Assembly: GCA_013399115.1 (NCBI GenBank)
Contig: VXAA01001143.1
Location: 7,420-71,419 of the forward strand
DNA from: Anseranas semipalmata
Lineage: Eukaryota; Chordata; Aves; Anseriformes; Anseranatidae
Reading direction: 5' to 3'
DNA length: 64,000 bases
A program made the translations under genes and the position numbers. The stretch's first letter is position 1; every line of letters begins with the position of its first letter. Below, in pieces: positions 24,457 through 36,400 of this stretch. The notes under the pieces were generated by a model, which saw only the letters and a list, made by a program, of their open reading frames with translations, was not told the origin of the DNA and searched no databases.

Positions 24457-24522
24457 TTGCACTGTTGTATGTTAGGAAACGCACACAAGGTCCCTGTCCT
24501 CACAGACAACTTAGAACAAAGC
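24457..24522 (+). repeat. Ancient amniote repeat fragment ('gtccctg...cttacaatctaa' type), copy 1
   Basis: 'gcactgttgtatgttaggaaac' (split), then 'acaaggtccctgtcctcaca' and 'gacaactta' follow a wording common in old amniote repeats (gcactgtacaa...agacagtccctgccc..agagcttacaatctaa). A second fragment with the complementary part is at 60770-60812. Family not assigned. Confidence 0.4.
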
Positions 24523-27500
24523 ACATTTTGGGAAAAGCAGGTACAAAAAGATGAAACAATCTCTCTGGATCCCATGTTTGATATGCGGAGGGGCTCACAG
24601 GAGGAGTACAGGTCTCTTGATTCCTCATCAAGTGCCTGAGCTGCTGGACCATTATTGCTTCTATATTAATGCAGTCATCAATTATACACTAGGGCTATAT
24701 GACGTAACCCCCCTCCCCTTCCTACATTCCTGTATGCTAACATAACACGTGCTGTCGGAGATTCAACACTGATGTTGCCTTGTCCCTGACTGATACGCTT
24801 CACTGGGTCAGAAGTATATCCTGGGACAGTCAGGAATGCATCAAGATATATGGACAGTTTTCTTCAAAGCACTTGGATGAGAATCAAGCTGCCTGAAGGA
24901 AACTTTTAAGAGCCTTTTTGTCTCTTTTAAGAAAAGAGATCCTGCAAATATTACCCACTGTATTTGCAGTTATCATGCTACTGACTGTATTTGGTTTTCT
25001 CAGAGATATACTGTCTGTTCAGCACACACTGCAAGCAACCACTGCAGAGGCTGTTTAGTAAGTGGAGATGTTTTGTATTCCCTGCTCTCTGGAGCTCGTT
25101 CACACCAAACTGGGAGTGGGACAAACAGAAGTAAGTTTCACAACAGGTAATGACTAGGATGAACTTGGTCGTATGTGGGCCTTATGGTGGCAGATGAGGT
25201 GGAGACCAACTGAAGTGGCTGTGGAGCAGGGACGTTTGCTGACAGCAAGCTGTATGGGAGTTGGAAAGCAGCCTGATAGGCTCTTGGATCAACTTCTGAA
25301 CTAAAAGAGCAGTATTATCCTCCTGGGATTTGTCATTAGGCAGATAACAGTGAGGTATGCATAGGCAGAATGGATGGCAAAGGATTGGCATGGTGAGATT
25401 TGTAGAGAAACTCCAGGACAAAGTTCAATAATTAATCAACTGGAGATGAGTATGAAGGACAGCATGAAAAATCTGGCACTATTGTGCTCTTTCCACCCTA
25501 AGTCAGGCAAAATATGAAATTCAGTATGTAAGAGCAAAATGGGATTTTTCTCAGTTGTCAGTGACTCCCAGTATCTTTTAGAAGTAGGGTTATTATTTAC
25601 TGAAGGATGGCAAGAGCTTACTTTACTTTGGACTTTTTCACTGTTCGATGAGAACTCAGAAAAGGAGGATAAATATGGCCGATGAAGACTCTAAAGCGGC
25701 TAAAAGCAATTGCTGAATGAATTACTTCAGAGCTGCACACTGTTATTAGAGTAAGTGTAAAGGGTGCTACCCTTTTAAAAATGGCCAAAGAAAATAAAAT
25801 GGGAACCTCCAGGCAATAGTATTCTGACCTCACCAAATGCCTTTGTCTAATTTAGACTGCATTAGCAATTGTGTTCTTCACAAAATCCTGGGCAGAAGAA
25901 GGGAAAGGATTTATAGATAGCATTATGTCCTAAAGGGATTCATACAATGAAATTATAAAATGCATTTAAAAATACATAATTAGCACTTTTCATCCATAAA
26001 TTTCCAAAGTGATATTTTTAAAAGGAGGACATTATCTAACTCCCTGTGAACTAAATAACTTTAAATCAAATGAGACGATTTATGTGTTTGAAAGATGTTT
26101 ATATTTGAAATAAGAGCATCATTTAACATCTCTTCGCCTTTCTCTCATGCTGATTTATCTCCCATATTTCTGGAGGTCACTCTTATTGGTAGAAGTCAGC
26201 ATTTGTTGTGTTTTGCAATGCAAAAATTCTTTTCATTCCCTAACACTAGAACAATATTTCATTGAATTGCTCTGGTTTATTGGACTAGTTGCACAGATGT
26301 CCTCTCTTCCTGAGCCAGATGTACGGAGCGCTGCTTCCAGCTTAGCCCAAACTGGAACATGTTGACAGAATAACGTAACTGAGACCAGACATATTGCATT
26401 TTACACTAAAGGTCATGCAAAAAGCACAGGCTGCATATAGCGTGGACTGTTTTACATAAACACACATTTGGTTCAGCTTTGGTATAGGGATTACTGAAAG
26501 AATGCTTAGGGAGGACAAGCTATAAAGCAGTTAGAAAGATCTGACAGTTGTTGAATGAATTACCCCCAGACTGGTACATCTCTCTGCGAAGAAGTGTGAA
26601 GGGCTCCCTGCAACAGGGGGCAAGAGAAAAGTCTTGGGGAAATGTTTCTGCCTGAGATTCTTCCAGAGAGACAGGGCTATTTTGCAAGTTTAATGGGAGA
26701 CTCCCCGAGGACTCTTTCTGTGCAGTGTGTTTGATTCAGCAGTGTTCTTACCTTGCTAAAACCTTGCACCAACATGTGAGTAGTTACTAGAAAAATAAAT
26801 GGAATCGCCTAACAAGGAAGTTGAGTGAATGCAAGTGAGGCCAGAATACTTCCAGTGGCTTCAGTATCTCTTTGGGGAAGAGCTTGCGAGAAGCGCACAT
26901 GGATCCAGATGTTACAGATGAGAAAGGATTGTCCTGCAGAGTAGCTACAACTTCAAATGCTTAAATGTCATGCTCACATGAAATTTAGACAAAGGATCCA
27001 GATGAGTTTGAGGACGAGGGTGCAAACCCAGATCAGGGCCAAAATCCCAAATGCTTCTTTGTGAATCAGGTTGGTCTCGTGCGACAGAAATCCTGCATAG
27101 TGCATGCCATACTAGCATCAGTTCTGGTGACAGAGAAGGGGGAACAAAACCCTTCCGAACATTGCAATTCACCTGTGACTTGTAGCAGGCTTTTATTTTA
27201 TTTTTAAGAAACTTAACCCTTCCCAGTTTTCTGCTCTGAAAAATGGGTACAAACATTAAACTTCCTAAGGATACTGCTCAGTTTAATTAATTGGTGTTCA
27301 TAAAGTCGTTGAATCAACAGATAGTATGGACTGTAAGTGCCAAGTATTACTGGTACTATGAACAAATGCACAATAGCAAATGAATATAAGCACACTGCAA
27401 AGGAGGAATGTCATTAAGGAAAGAGGGCCCATTTCAAGCTGCCAAATACAAAGGAGTGAGTCATTTATTTTCAGTATGAAAAACATTTCAATGTTGTTCT

Positions 27501-27840
27501 TTAAGTGATTCTGCTTATGATCATTACTCCTTAGCTAACTGCTATAAATAATTCAAAGTGGTGACATGGTCTTCTATTCCCACCTAGATACACAGAAAAT
27601 GAAGACTGCAAAATACAAAAAGAAAAATAGTTTGGAAAAGGCACGTCTGGTTTGCCACGTGCTAAATGCAGTCTTTGTCTTACGCAGTTTTTCCTTTCCT
27701 TTTTTCCTGAAGACACCTCTGTGTGTATGGGTCTGTACTGCCCCAGGCTTTGTCATTACAGCCGGACCAAGATTTATGAGTTGGTAACTGCCTAAATGTT
27801 GGATCACAAAGTATCATTTTTGTTCTCCCCTGACCTTAGC
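24523..27840. other. Non-coding stretch
   Basis: No gene recognised. 25920-26110 is AT-rich with homeodomain-like cores. Around 26950-27060 a diverged repeat may be present ('gcaaacccagatcagggccaaaatccc'), not assignable. Confidence 0.4.
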
Positions 27841-28247
27841 TGTGACCTATGGGATTGCAGGCAGAGAGAAATGTGTAACTTCTGTACAGCCAGGCAAGGT
27901 AATGCAATCTGCTGGCGCTGCTAAAGCACAGCTTCACGTTCCTGCAAGAGCGAGTGCATTAAACTGGCTCGCGAAAGAGTTGCAAAGGGTACAAAAGGTG
28001 GTGGGAGTTTCTCTCTCAAACACTGTCAGGTAGTGTCCTGGATCCCTTGGATGTGCTCAGTACATCCATCCAGAGGGGACACATTAGCAGTTTTTGAGTT
28101 AACTGTCAGGTTAGCTGTATACACAATATGCTGACCATTTGTTGAAGTAGTTGTGATCTGCAGCAAAACTGTAGAAATTTACGGTACCTGAGGGTTTGGA
28201 GCAAAATATGTATGTGGGTATATACGCCTGCTTATTTTATTCCTTAC
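27841..28247. other. Unassigned stretch before the candidate exon
   Basis: An open plus frame at 27842-28033 ends just after a donor-like CAG|GTAGTG near 28028 and has an acceptor-like TTGCAG near 27859. It is weak support for an exon. Confidence 0.25.
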
Positions 28248-28411
28248 AATGCCCAGCGCATTTGCTGTCAGTGTTCTGCACGGTGATCTGCACAGACAGG
28301 CTGGTCTCTCCCCTCATGGGCCGCCTCCAAAACAGCAGCTCCGTCTGCTCCGTGCAGCAGAAAGTCTTGTGCACGGCAAACGCTGTTACCCAAACGGAGC
28401 TTTAGGCTCAG
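28248..28411. CDS. Candidate coding exon, strand ambiguous
   Basis: Two exon models overlap here. Minus: acceptor GGTAACAG| before 28382 and a good donor |GTAAGG after 28248 bound a 135-base exon, symmetrical in phase 1-1. It reads FAVHKTFCCTEQTELLFWRR and continues to a Cys near the end (SKCAGH). Plus: a pyrimidine-rich acceptor ending TGCCCAG| at 28256 and donor CTCAG|GTAGGG after 28411 bound 155 bases with one frame open throughout. Another plus frame is rich in G/C-ending codons and stops at a TAG just before the donor. GC-rich third positions appear in both the minus frame and that second plus frame, so I cannot choose. The Cys pairs and phase 1-1 in the minus model would suit an extracellular domain. 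No family is recognised. Confidence 0.3.
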
Positions 28412-30894
28412 GTAGGGTTTCCAGACAGTGGTAAAATGCAGATTAATGACAGCAACTATATGAAGATGAACCCAAGTGCTTAGGCACGTCCAGCCCATTG
28501 CGTGGCGTGAAGATTTGCAAAGTGCTCAGCGTGTTCAGATGCAGGTTTGCCGAGAGGTTCACCCACGTGAAGTCTCATCAGACAAAGAGCCTAAAATCCA
28601 GTGCAACACTGTGCCCCGAGGTGCAACAGAACCGTGCTACTTCAGAGTCACGCTGACAGATTATTGACAGATTTTGACTCTCTGAAGAAGAATCTCCTTC
28701 TTCCAAACAAGCCAACAAAGAGGCACTCATTTAAACTGGAGTAGCACTGGGGCAAATCAGACTCAAATCCTCTGCAGCAGTTGTCTCCGTTCTCTCCTCC
28801 CAAGGAGGCAATGAACAATGGCAGCCGGACCCTCTGGATGGTGTGGCGTGAATTGGCTGCGACAGGACTGTTAGAGAACACGGCTTTGCTGCGCTCTAAG
28901 TGACAGGGCTGCGTAGCTCACACCGCACGCTCACCCCATGGGCATCGTTTTGATAGCAAAGAAAATCTTTCCTGCTCTTAGGAAGACTGAGACTGTGATC
29001 ACTGGACAGCACGCGGCTGGGGAGTAGGGGCTCACAGAAACACGGGAGGCAGACAATAGGATTTCAGGGCTTCTGATTAAGTCTGTTAATTATTCCACAT
29101 GTGAGTTTACCAATCGGTAAAATTGGTAAAATACCCCTTTAGAGCACTGATTGGTCTTCATTTGAATTTAGCTCTATATATCTGCTGCTAGACATTCAAA
29201 GCAGTGTTGTGAAAGCCAGTTTGACGGGGTACATGGCCTTTTACCTTGCTGATGCCAGAGGAAAGCTGGCACAGGTTGCTAGAGGGTTTTTTTTCCCAGC
29301 TGACAGCTGTTTAGAGAAGAGCAAGAAATGACTTGGGGGTCTAAGGAGACTCTTGGCTACGCTCACTCCAAAGCTGCAATTCTGGTCCTATCTGGAAGTG
29401 ACAGAGGAGAAGCCAAAGACCAAAGGGATCCTGTGGGACGAGCCCTCGGCAGCACAGGCGTTGTTCTGGCAGGTACGAGGTGAAGATGATTGATGAGGTC
29501 AGTGTGGGCGTCCTCACTGTCGCTATCGACACCTCTAATGCATATACAGAAGAGAAGTTCTGGTCTCCAGCTCTGTCACTCAAAGACTTCTTTGCAGAAT
29601 TATGTTTATTACAAAATAATTATAACTGCAAATTAGGAATGGGGGTGTTCTAGCACCTCCTTACATCTCTCTCATATGCATCTAAAATAAAATTAGCATT
29701 GTGAAACTATTGTAACCTTCTGTTATAGGTTCAACTCAGAAATGAAGCTGAGATACTCATTTAGTTAGGCACAAACACTGTACATGTTGGCTTTACTGCC
29801 CATTTTCTAATCCCAGCAAGCCTATTTTCTGCACTAAAGAGTCCAGCATATTTGAAGCAACTTTAAGTAAATGTAGCACTCAAATAAAGCACAGCTGATC
29901 TTATTCACACCAAGCTGCTGTTACACAGCATTTGGGCCTGTGGAGCACCATGTCCTCGGCTCCTCCCGATGGTGATGCTAGTCCCGAGAGAGGAGGACGT
30001 CCAGGATGATACCCACACCGATCGGTGGCCACTTCTCATTGCCCTCTATTGGCACAGACCACTGGTTTGCTTCAGACCAGTGTTTCTCAGGTCTGGCGTG
30101 TGGATTGGGAGGGGAACAACAGCAGTTGCATGCAAGCCAAAGTTCATTGAATTGGGTTTGTTATGGCTACGTTTGTTACCAGAAGGATTTTTATTTTATC
30201 AGTAATTTTGCTAGTGTAAGGATCTCTAATTGCAGCAGGGTCTCAGTCAGGTGGATACCCAGGGGACAGCCAGAGCCCAATCAATTGAACGAACCTATCC
30301 GTACAGACCTTGATTGCTTTGTGAAGAAATTATTTTCCAGATTTCAGTGTTCTTTGCCCTAATTTAAAGGTATTTCATAGCAGTGTTTTTTTTTAAGAGA
30401 CTGGTTTTCAAAGCTCTGAAAACTCCTTTTGGATATTCAGCTAAGTTGTAAAAAAGAGGGTTTAAAATCAGTGCAGGAAACTATTTCCTAAGGCAGTTTA
30501 TGAGTCATTCCAAGTGATATCCATACTATGGGGACACACTCACGGCCCAAATTTATAATGCCTGGGTAAAGAGCCTGACTGAGGTCTTGGAGATACCACT
30601 TCAACATATATGGCAACCACGTTCTCCACTTTTTTAAGGATCAGGCTTTTCAACAAGGAAAGGGAGAAGTGTTGAATGAAAAATGTTACTGTCAGGGTAT
30701 ACTTTACTACTGGAAATATTGTACTGACTGCTTCAAGGGAATAAATGCACAAAATATAACTACATTAGAAAAAAGATTGTTATGCATGCCTATGTTTTCC
30801 AGTTCATGCAGTATGTTTTATGTTACACGTGACTTGTTGAGCTGGTGTGAGTTTAGGAAACTCTTGAGAAAGGAAATGATCTTGGCATTTGCCA
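28412..30894. other. Non-coding or unassigned stretch
   Basis: 28476-28667 plus holds an open frame ending in TAA/TGA-flanked sequence with protein-like composition, but no clean splice sites. The rest shows nothing recognisable apart from a weak CTCF-like motif at 30039-30052. Confidence 0.4.
30039..30052 (-). promoter_or_regulatory. Weak CTCF-like motif
   Basis: On the minus strand CCAATAGAGGGCAA matches CCASYAGRKGGCRS at 12 of 14 positions. Weaker than the site at 1157. Confidence 0.25.
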
Positions 30895-30897
30895 TTT

Positions 30898-30966
30898 ATT
30901 TGTACAACAGATCCAGAAACTGAAGGTTAAAAAAATTAGATTTGCCTAAGTACATGATGCCATAAA
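30898..30966 (-). mobile_element. MIR/CORE-SINE-like fragment
   Basis: 'acagatccagaaactgaagg' then 'ttaaaaaaattagatttgcc' and 'taagtacatgat' follows the reverse-oriented MIR wording (acagatgagaaactgaggc..ttaaagaaattaagtgacttgcc..aggtcacat). Confidence 0.45.
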
Positions 30967-31368
30967 ATTGGAATAAAATGCTAAATAAATAATTGGGACA
31001 TATATGAAAAATAAATATATTAAAACCAATTAAAATTATAAAGAATAATTTGAAAGAAAGAAAATGCAAGACTATGCAACACATTACACAGCACGCATAT
31101 GCACGGGCTTTAAGTGTAGGCATGATGGTAATGTATGTCTATACTTGGTTTATCACTGCAGAATTCATCAGGAGAACACAGACCTAATCACAAACCTTTG
31201 GCACAGGTTTAAGCAGGGTACAAAGGGATTATGCTGCATAAATTTTAGAAACCATATAGGTACCTATTGATGTTCTGGTGCATATTTATGTTCTGACTTG
31301 GTTATTGGTGAATTAACACAATATTTCAAACCATTGCAAAATGGGAATTTCACCTTCAGCTCCCTACA
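30967..31368. other. AT-rich flank of the CR1 insertion
   Basis: AT-rich sequence with no frame or motif of note. It is the 5' flank of the CR1 copy. Confidence 0.5.
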
Positions 31369-32145
31369 ATGGCTGACACACCAGAAGGCTGTGCTGCCAT
31401 CCAGCGAGACCTAGACAGGCTGGAGAGTTGGGCGGGGAGAAATTTAATGAAATACAACAAGGGCAAGTGTAGAGTCTTGCATCTGGGCAGGAACAACTCC
31501 AGGCACCAGTATAGGTTGGGGACTGACCTCCTGGAGAGCAGCATGGGGGAGATGGACCTGGGGGTCCTGGTGGACAGCAGGATGACTATGAGCCAGCACT
31601 GTGCCCCTGTGGCCAAGAAGGCCAATGGCATCCTGGGGTGTATTAGAAGGGGTGAGGTTAGTAGGTCACGAGAGGTCCTCCTCCCCCTCTACTCCACCCT
31701 GGTGAGACCGCATCTGGAATATTGTGTCCAGTTCTGGGCCCCTCAGTTCAAGGAGGACAGGGAACTGCTTGAGAGAGTTCAGCGCAGAGCCACAAAGATG
31801 ATTAAGGGAGTGGAGCATCTCCCTTACGAGGAAAGGCTGAGGGAGCTGGGTCTCTTTAGCTTGGAGAAGAGGAGACTGAGGGGTGACCTCATCAATGTTT
31901 ATAAATGTGTAAAGGGTGAGTGTCAGGAGGATGGAGCCAGGCTCTTCTCAGTGACATCCAACGATAAGACAAGGGCCAATGGGTGCAAACTGGAACATAG
32001 AAGGTTCCACTTAAATATGACAAGAAACTTCTTCACGGTGAGGGTGACAGAGCACTGGAACAGGCTGCCCAGAGAGGTTGTGGAGTCTCCTTCTCTGGAG
32101 ACGTTCAAAACCCGCCTGGACGTGTTCCTGTGCGACCTGACCTAG
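31369..32145 (+). pseudogene. CR1 ORF2 C-terminal fragment (reverse transcriptase end)
   Basis: 258 codons encode the end of CR1 ORF2 (pol), downstream of the catalytic palm. Landmarks: [15 protein letters not shown] near residue 15, [13 protein letters not shown] near 65, the conserved [10 protein letters not shown] near 115, [10 protein letters not shown] near 135, [15 protein letters not shown] near 164, and the terminal [19 protein letters not shown] block. The full ORF2 is roughly 900 to 1,000 residues, so only about a quarter is present. The first ATG is an internal Met and not a natural start. The fragment has no endonuclease, no catalytic Asp pair and no promoter, so it is inactive. 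It ends at the family's normal place, with TAG at 32143-32145 followed by the 3' UTR. Confidence 0.9.
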
Positions 32146-32209
32146 GTGTTCCTGCTCCAGCAGAGGGATTGGACTAGATGATCTTTCAAGGTGCCTTCCA
32201 ATCCCTAAC

Positions 32210-32227
32210 ATTCTGTGATTCTGTGAT
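32210..32227 (+). repeat. CR1 3' terminal octamer array
   Basis: ATTCTGTG repeated about twice (ATTCTGTGATTCTGTGAT), the diagnostic avian CR1 end used for priming on the target. It marks the exact right boundary of the element. Confidence 0.9.
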
Positions 32228-35035
32228 AATGTCACTGATGACATCCTTAACATAGCACTACAGGTATCTCAATGTAAATCTGTGTTTTAAGGACTTCTGG
32301 GTCATCACGTGGTCAGTGATGTATTTCATCCCGCGGTTAATTCCGTGGATGCCATGCTATGTTTGCCTTGAGGCTTATTTCAAGGTCTTGATTAACACCA
32401 CCACTCCATGCCTAGTTAAGCTGGCAGAAGCCCGTTCCACAACCAAAACGGGTTTCCTGTCCCCCGTGCTCTCCAGATGGTTGTTCGCGCTCCCTCCCTG
32501 TGTCAGCACAGGTGTTTCTCTGACCATGCAGTGAGAGATCAGAAAACCGACCTCAGTGAAAATTAACCCTTCTTTTTTTTTTTTTAATGCCTGATTTTCT
32601 GACAGGCCATTTCCTTGGTTGGGTTCACTGAGTGTCTGTGAGGGTGAATAATCATGAAGGGGGAGCACAGTGAGCAGCCAGGGTTGGCAGAAGGAGCATG
32701 GGGCTACTTCTCTGGTAGCTCATTGGGAAGCACAAGGAAGTGCAGCCGGAAGATATTCAAGCAGCATCCAGGTACCAGTACCCGGCTGGCTCATGGACCT
32801 CTTTATAGACTTGCATAAGGAGAATGCTTCACCCACCACCAAGCTGCTGAAGAAGAGCCTGCTCTGAGAATATCGGCCATAAAAGCAAGTCCCCGTGGGA
32901 TTTGCAGTGCAGCCGCTGCTTGGTAGTAATTGCCTGTGCATAAGCTTTCCTCATGGTGAGGGAATTCTTTATAGCTGACATCAACTAAACTCCTTGCACT
33001 ATGTACCCTCTAATTTTAGTCGTTTAAAATCTGAAAAGGCTTTCTCATTGGTATGGTTGCATTAGGAACAACTTGATGTTTCCATGCTGAAATCCTAACT
33101 CACAGCCTCCTACAGACACTACAGTTCCTCTTCATTTCCCTTAAGTTGGGAATAGTCAGTTTATCTTCTAAGGGCTGGATTCAGCCCACCAGCAAAGACC
33201 ATCACGTTGGAGAAGTGGATGACCTGCCTGGTGACACCAGCTTGCTTCCAGCTGCCATTTTTCATGAGCACAAGCATCTTCCCACCTTACATCACCAGAA
33301 ATGTCCACCACAAGACCACAGCAGAGTCCCCCCCATTATGTGATAACGACGCATCTGCCCATGGGATGGCACCACGCGGGAAAATGGGGTTCTATGGCTA
33401 GATGCTGACTGCATTTTCTGTTACACGATTCATTACAGGGGGGAAAGTAGAAACTTCATTTGGTCACTTCAGCTCAAAAGGACAACTGTCATGTTACACT
33501 GGATATGAACACGATATGAAATGGCAGCTACAGGTTTGGACAACTGGTAAGAGGCAGGAACCGCACAGCCCTTCAGTGCCATCACAAGCAGTCGCTCTGC
33601 CTGCCCTTGCCAAAAGGAGAGCTATCCTGTTGTGTTCTTCCCCAAGAAGACGTTAAAATAAAGATTATCTTCTATGCGCTAGCATATCTTTTCTGCCATA
33701 AGTGATGCCTTTTCAGTATTATGTGGTTATCTTGCTTTTATTCTGAATTGTGGCTTCTCTGTGTGGGTTTGGTTCCCACACATCCTTGTTGTGGTTTCCT
33801 ACCTGAGTTAGGGTTCACCGGGTTCTGCCTATGAGATCACGTTTACCCTCAGACAGCTTGGCAGAATGCTTTAGAAAATGAGATAGGTTTGGGGCAGGAA
33901 GCAGCAGCTCCCACATACAGATTGTCACCAAAGCTATTCAGATGACTGGCATTGCCATTGAAACGAAAGGAGCTGAAGATGAACTCCACCCAAATTACTG
34001 CGGTAATGATTTGCATTTTAGCAGGGTCCTATCCCATCTGTAACAGTAAACTCTGTATTCTGACCTGAAGGGTGCCTTGTAAGTATTTAAACAATAATTT
34101 TATTAATTTGTGCATGTGTTGAGAGTAAAAGAATCTGTTTTAGAACATCAACTTCCTACACCAAATATCAACGAGACTTTTAAGTGCAAGAAGCTTGGTT
34201 CCCTGACATCATGGATCAGTATTTCTTCAAATACCACACAAAGATGGTAGAGGAGAGGCTGGCAGTAGGTTTTTGGACTCGTGTAGTCAGAATTACTCTT
34301 CTAGTCACTTTTACCTGTTTTTCTGTACATCCAGTAGACAATGTGCTCTACGCCAATGACACAAGCTTCTGTTGTTGGAGCTGCTCCTATCCTTGGCAGC
34401 AGAGCAGCATGCTTCCACGTCCCCGGCACACAGAGGACATCCTCTGCAGCTCCTGCTGACAAGGAGCGAGACTCGAGCAACTGCGGTGTCCTTTGTGCAG
34501 AGCTCTCTGCTAGCCTTGCACTCATTCTGCCACAGGGAGATGCATCACTGGTACCTGGAAATGATGCTGCTGTGGAAGGTGGCGGAGCCAGAATGCAATC
34601 CGGTTTTCCTCTGAGAAATTAATACGAGGTATTTTGATGAGGTGTATAAGAGAGACCTTTGCATATTTACCCCCTAGCAGTGTCTGAAATATACCTCCAG
34701 GACCCACCACCATCTTCCAGGATCTTATAATTAATGAAATCTCATTGTGCTTTTTTTCTTAAGATAAGAGGATATACAACAGGGAAGATAAAGCAACAAA
34801 AACTATATAAATATATCGTAAGATGGAATGGGCAGTTTTTAACAAGTATTGAGGGAAAAATATAACTCTTCAGAGTCTTCAGTTGAACTTTTACTAAAAA
34901 GAGTAAAAAGAAAATCAATTATCCAGACTACATTAACTAGCTTCACTTACAAGTTTTTGTGGAAGATTTTTTTTTTGTTCAAATAACTATTTTGGAATTC
35001 AAATTCTATTTTTCCTCTTCTGTTTTACCTGTGTT
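32228..35035. other. Non-coding stretch
   Basis: No gene or repeat recognised. T13 tract near 32573-32585. 34341-34614 has overlapping open frames in moderately GC-rich sequence, without splice support. Confidence 0.45.
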
Positions 35036-35345
35036 TGAGGTAAAGCATGAAACTTCCTCTAAATGCCACCCTGCAGTAGTTCGTCCTTAGGATATTGTTT
35101 TAAACGTAATTGAATTGCCGGGGTACATTAAACATTGCAGTGTTTTAAGCAGGGGAAATAATTTAATGATGTGGTCTTTAAGACAGTTAATTAGCCTGGC
35201 ATGTATGAAAGTGTAACAAGAACACCACCTACTGTAAAAGTGAATGTTCTACACTCTGGAGCACTAATTCCTTATAGCTTTACCCTGCATGGAAATCATT
35301 AACCCCTTTTTTGTCAACTGCTTTTAGCCAATATTACTGAGTTTG
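35036..35345. promoter_or_regulatory. Enhancer-like AT-rich block, candidate conserved non-coding element
   Basis: Repeat-free, with CGTAATTGAATTGCC at 35104-35118, GTTAATTAGCC near 35187 and several further TAAT cores. No frame. Texture similar to the block at 2201-2800. Conservation unknown. Confidence 0.25.
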
Positions 35346-36010
35346 GAGTTGGTGATCACAGCTCTCAACAACACTAGCCAGAGGGAATATCTGAGGAGTA
35401 AAATAAATCGCAATCGGTTTAAACATCCGTAGCGATCATCTATGGAAAGATTATTCTGGGGTCTGATACAAGTCATTTTTCATAATTATGATGGATTTTT
35501 TTTTAGCTGGAAATAGTAAGGATTTAAACAAATTTTCTGATGATGTCAGCATGGTTTTTAGAAAATTGCTTGTTGTGACCCTGCTGCAACATTGGTGCAT
35601 TGCTGGCTTGATTTATCCGCCGTAAGACGGACTGTAAATGATAACATCCAGCACTTGTTCTTAGCAGAAGGGGCACAGGTCGTGGTGCAGGGGAAAACAG
35701 AGTGGTCCCTCCACAGCTCCTCACTGCTGAGAGCAGAGAGCGACATCTGCATCTCCTGTGCAGCCTGAGCTGGTGGGCAGCTCAGCCCCACTGACCCCCC
35801 TGCGGTCCGGGAGCTCTCAGCACCTCACAGCTGGCATTTTGCAGTATTTGCCCACTTGTCGACGTTTCATTCAAAGCAAGGCATGACAGAGGTCTCTTGA
35901 AAAGGTCTGCAGACTCTGACCACCCGGAGTCTTTAAAACACAATTGCTGGTTGTGTCTGGAAATCGCAGCTTTTATCAGAGCTTGTATCTTGGTGTATCT
36001 TGTTTTTTTA
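35346..36010. other. Non-coding stretch
   Basis: Nothing recognised. Confidence 0.5.
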
Positions 36011-36088
36011 AGCTCTACCTCTTTATCTGTGAGTGTTATTATTATAAAGCTCTTCCTCTTTATCTTTTGGTATTATTATTATAAAGCT
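36011..36088 (+). repeat. Two-copy tandem duplication, 37-base period
   Basis: AGCTCTACCTCTTTATCT...TTATTATTATAAAGCT at 36011-36051 is repeated at 36048-36088 with a few substitutions. Both copies end in the same (TTA)n-TAAAGCT motif. Confidence 0.9.
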
Positions 36089-36317
36089 ATGATATTTAGC
36101 AATTATAATAATGCTCCAGGTTTGAAATCCCAAATCCTCAGAGATCTTTTGCGCCTCCTATGGAAGGCACCTACAACGAGTTATGAATGACCACAGAGCA
36201 CCCTGACAAGCCAGCTGTGAGACAATTCAATGAGATGGTAACATCTTCCACTAAAAGCATTAGAAAGGGAAAAAGAAATCTGATGGGGAGAAACGACGAG
36301 GGAATTCTGCAGGGAAC

Positions 36318-36400
36318 ACAGCAAAACGCTGGCCTTGTTGAAGGCAACGCAAATGCTCTTACTTCTAGTAGCCGCTGATTTTACCCAAAGTCACTTTCTG
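36318..36400 (+). repeat. Candidate ancient interspersed repeat, copy 1
   Basis: 'gcaaaacgctggccttgttgaa' (split) with 'gccgctgattttaccc' further on. The same ordered words occur at 43345-43413. The shared wording recalls old sauropsid repeats containing 'ctgaccttgttgaaatcaa...tgacttcagtgg'. Family not named. Confidence 0.3.

Larger units (their letters stand above)
31369..32227 (+). mobile_element. CR1 non-LTR retrotransposon, 5'-truncated, young copy
   Basis: The copy starts inside ORF2 near the 'gctgacacaccagaaggctg' block and runs to a typical avian CR1 end: a short 3' UTR with 'ggactagatgatcttt', then 'ccttccaatcc', then the tandem ATTCTGTG-type octamer array finishing at 32227. It lacks the endonuclease and the catalytic part of the reverse transcriptase. 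This is the usual outcome of CR1 target-primed reverse transcription. No target-site duplication is visible, as is common for CR1. The frame is open to the natural stop, so the copy is much younger than the other CR1 pieces in the window. Confidence 0.95.

Noticed and set aside
26606..26622. CTCF-like 'aacagggggcaag'
   Set aside because: Only about 11 of 14 core positions agree.
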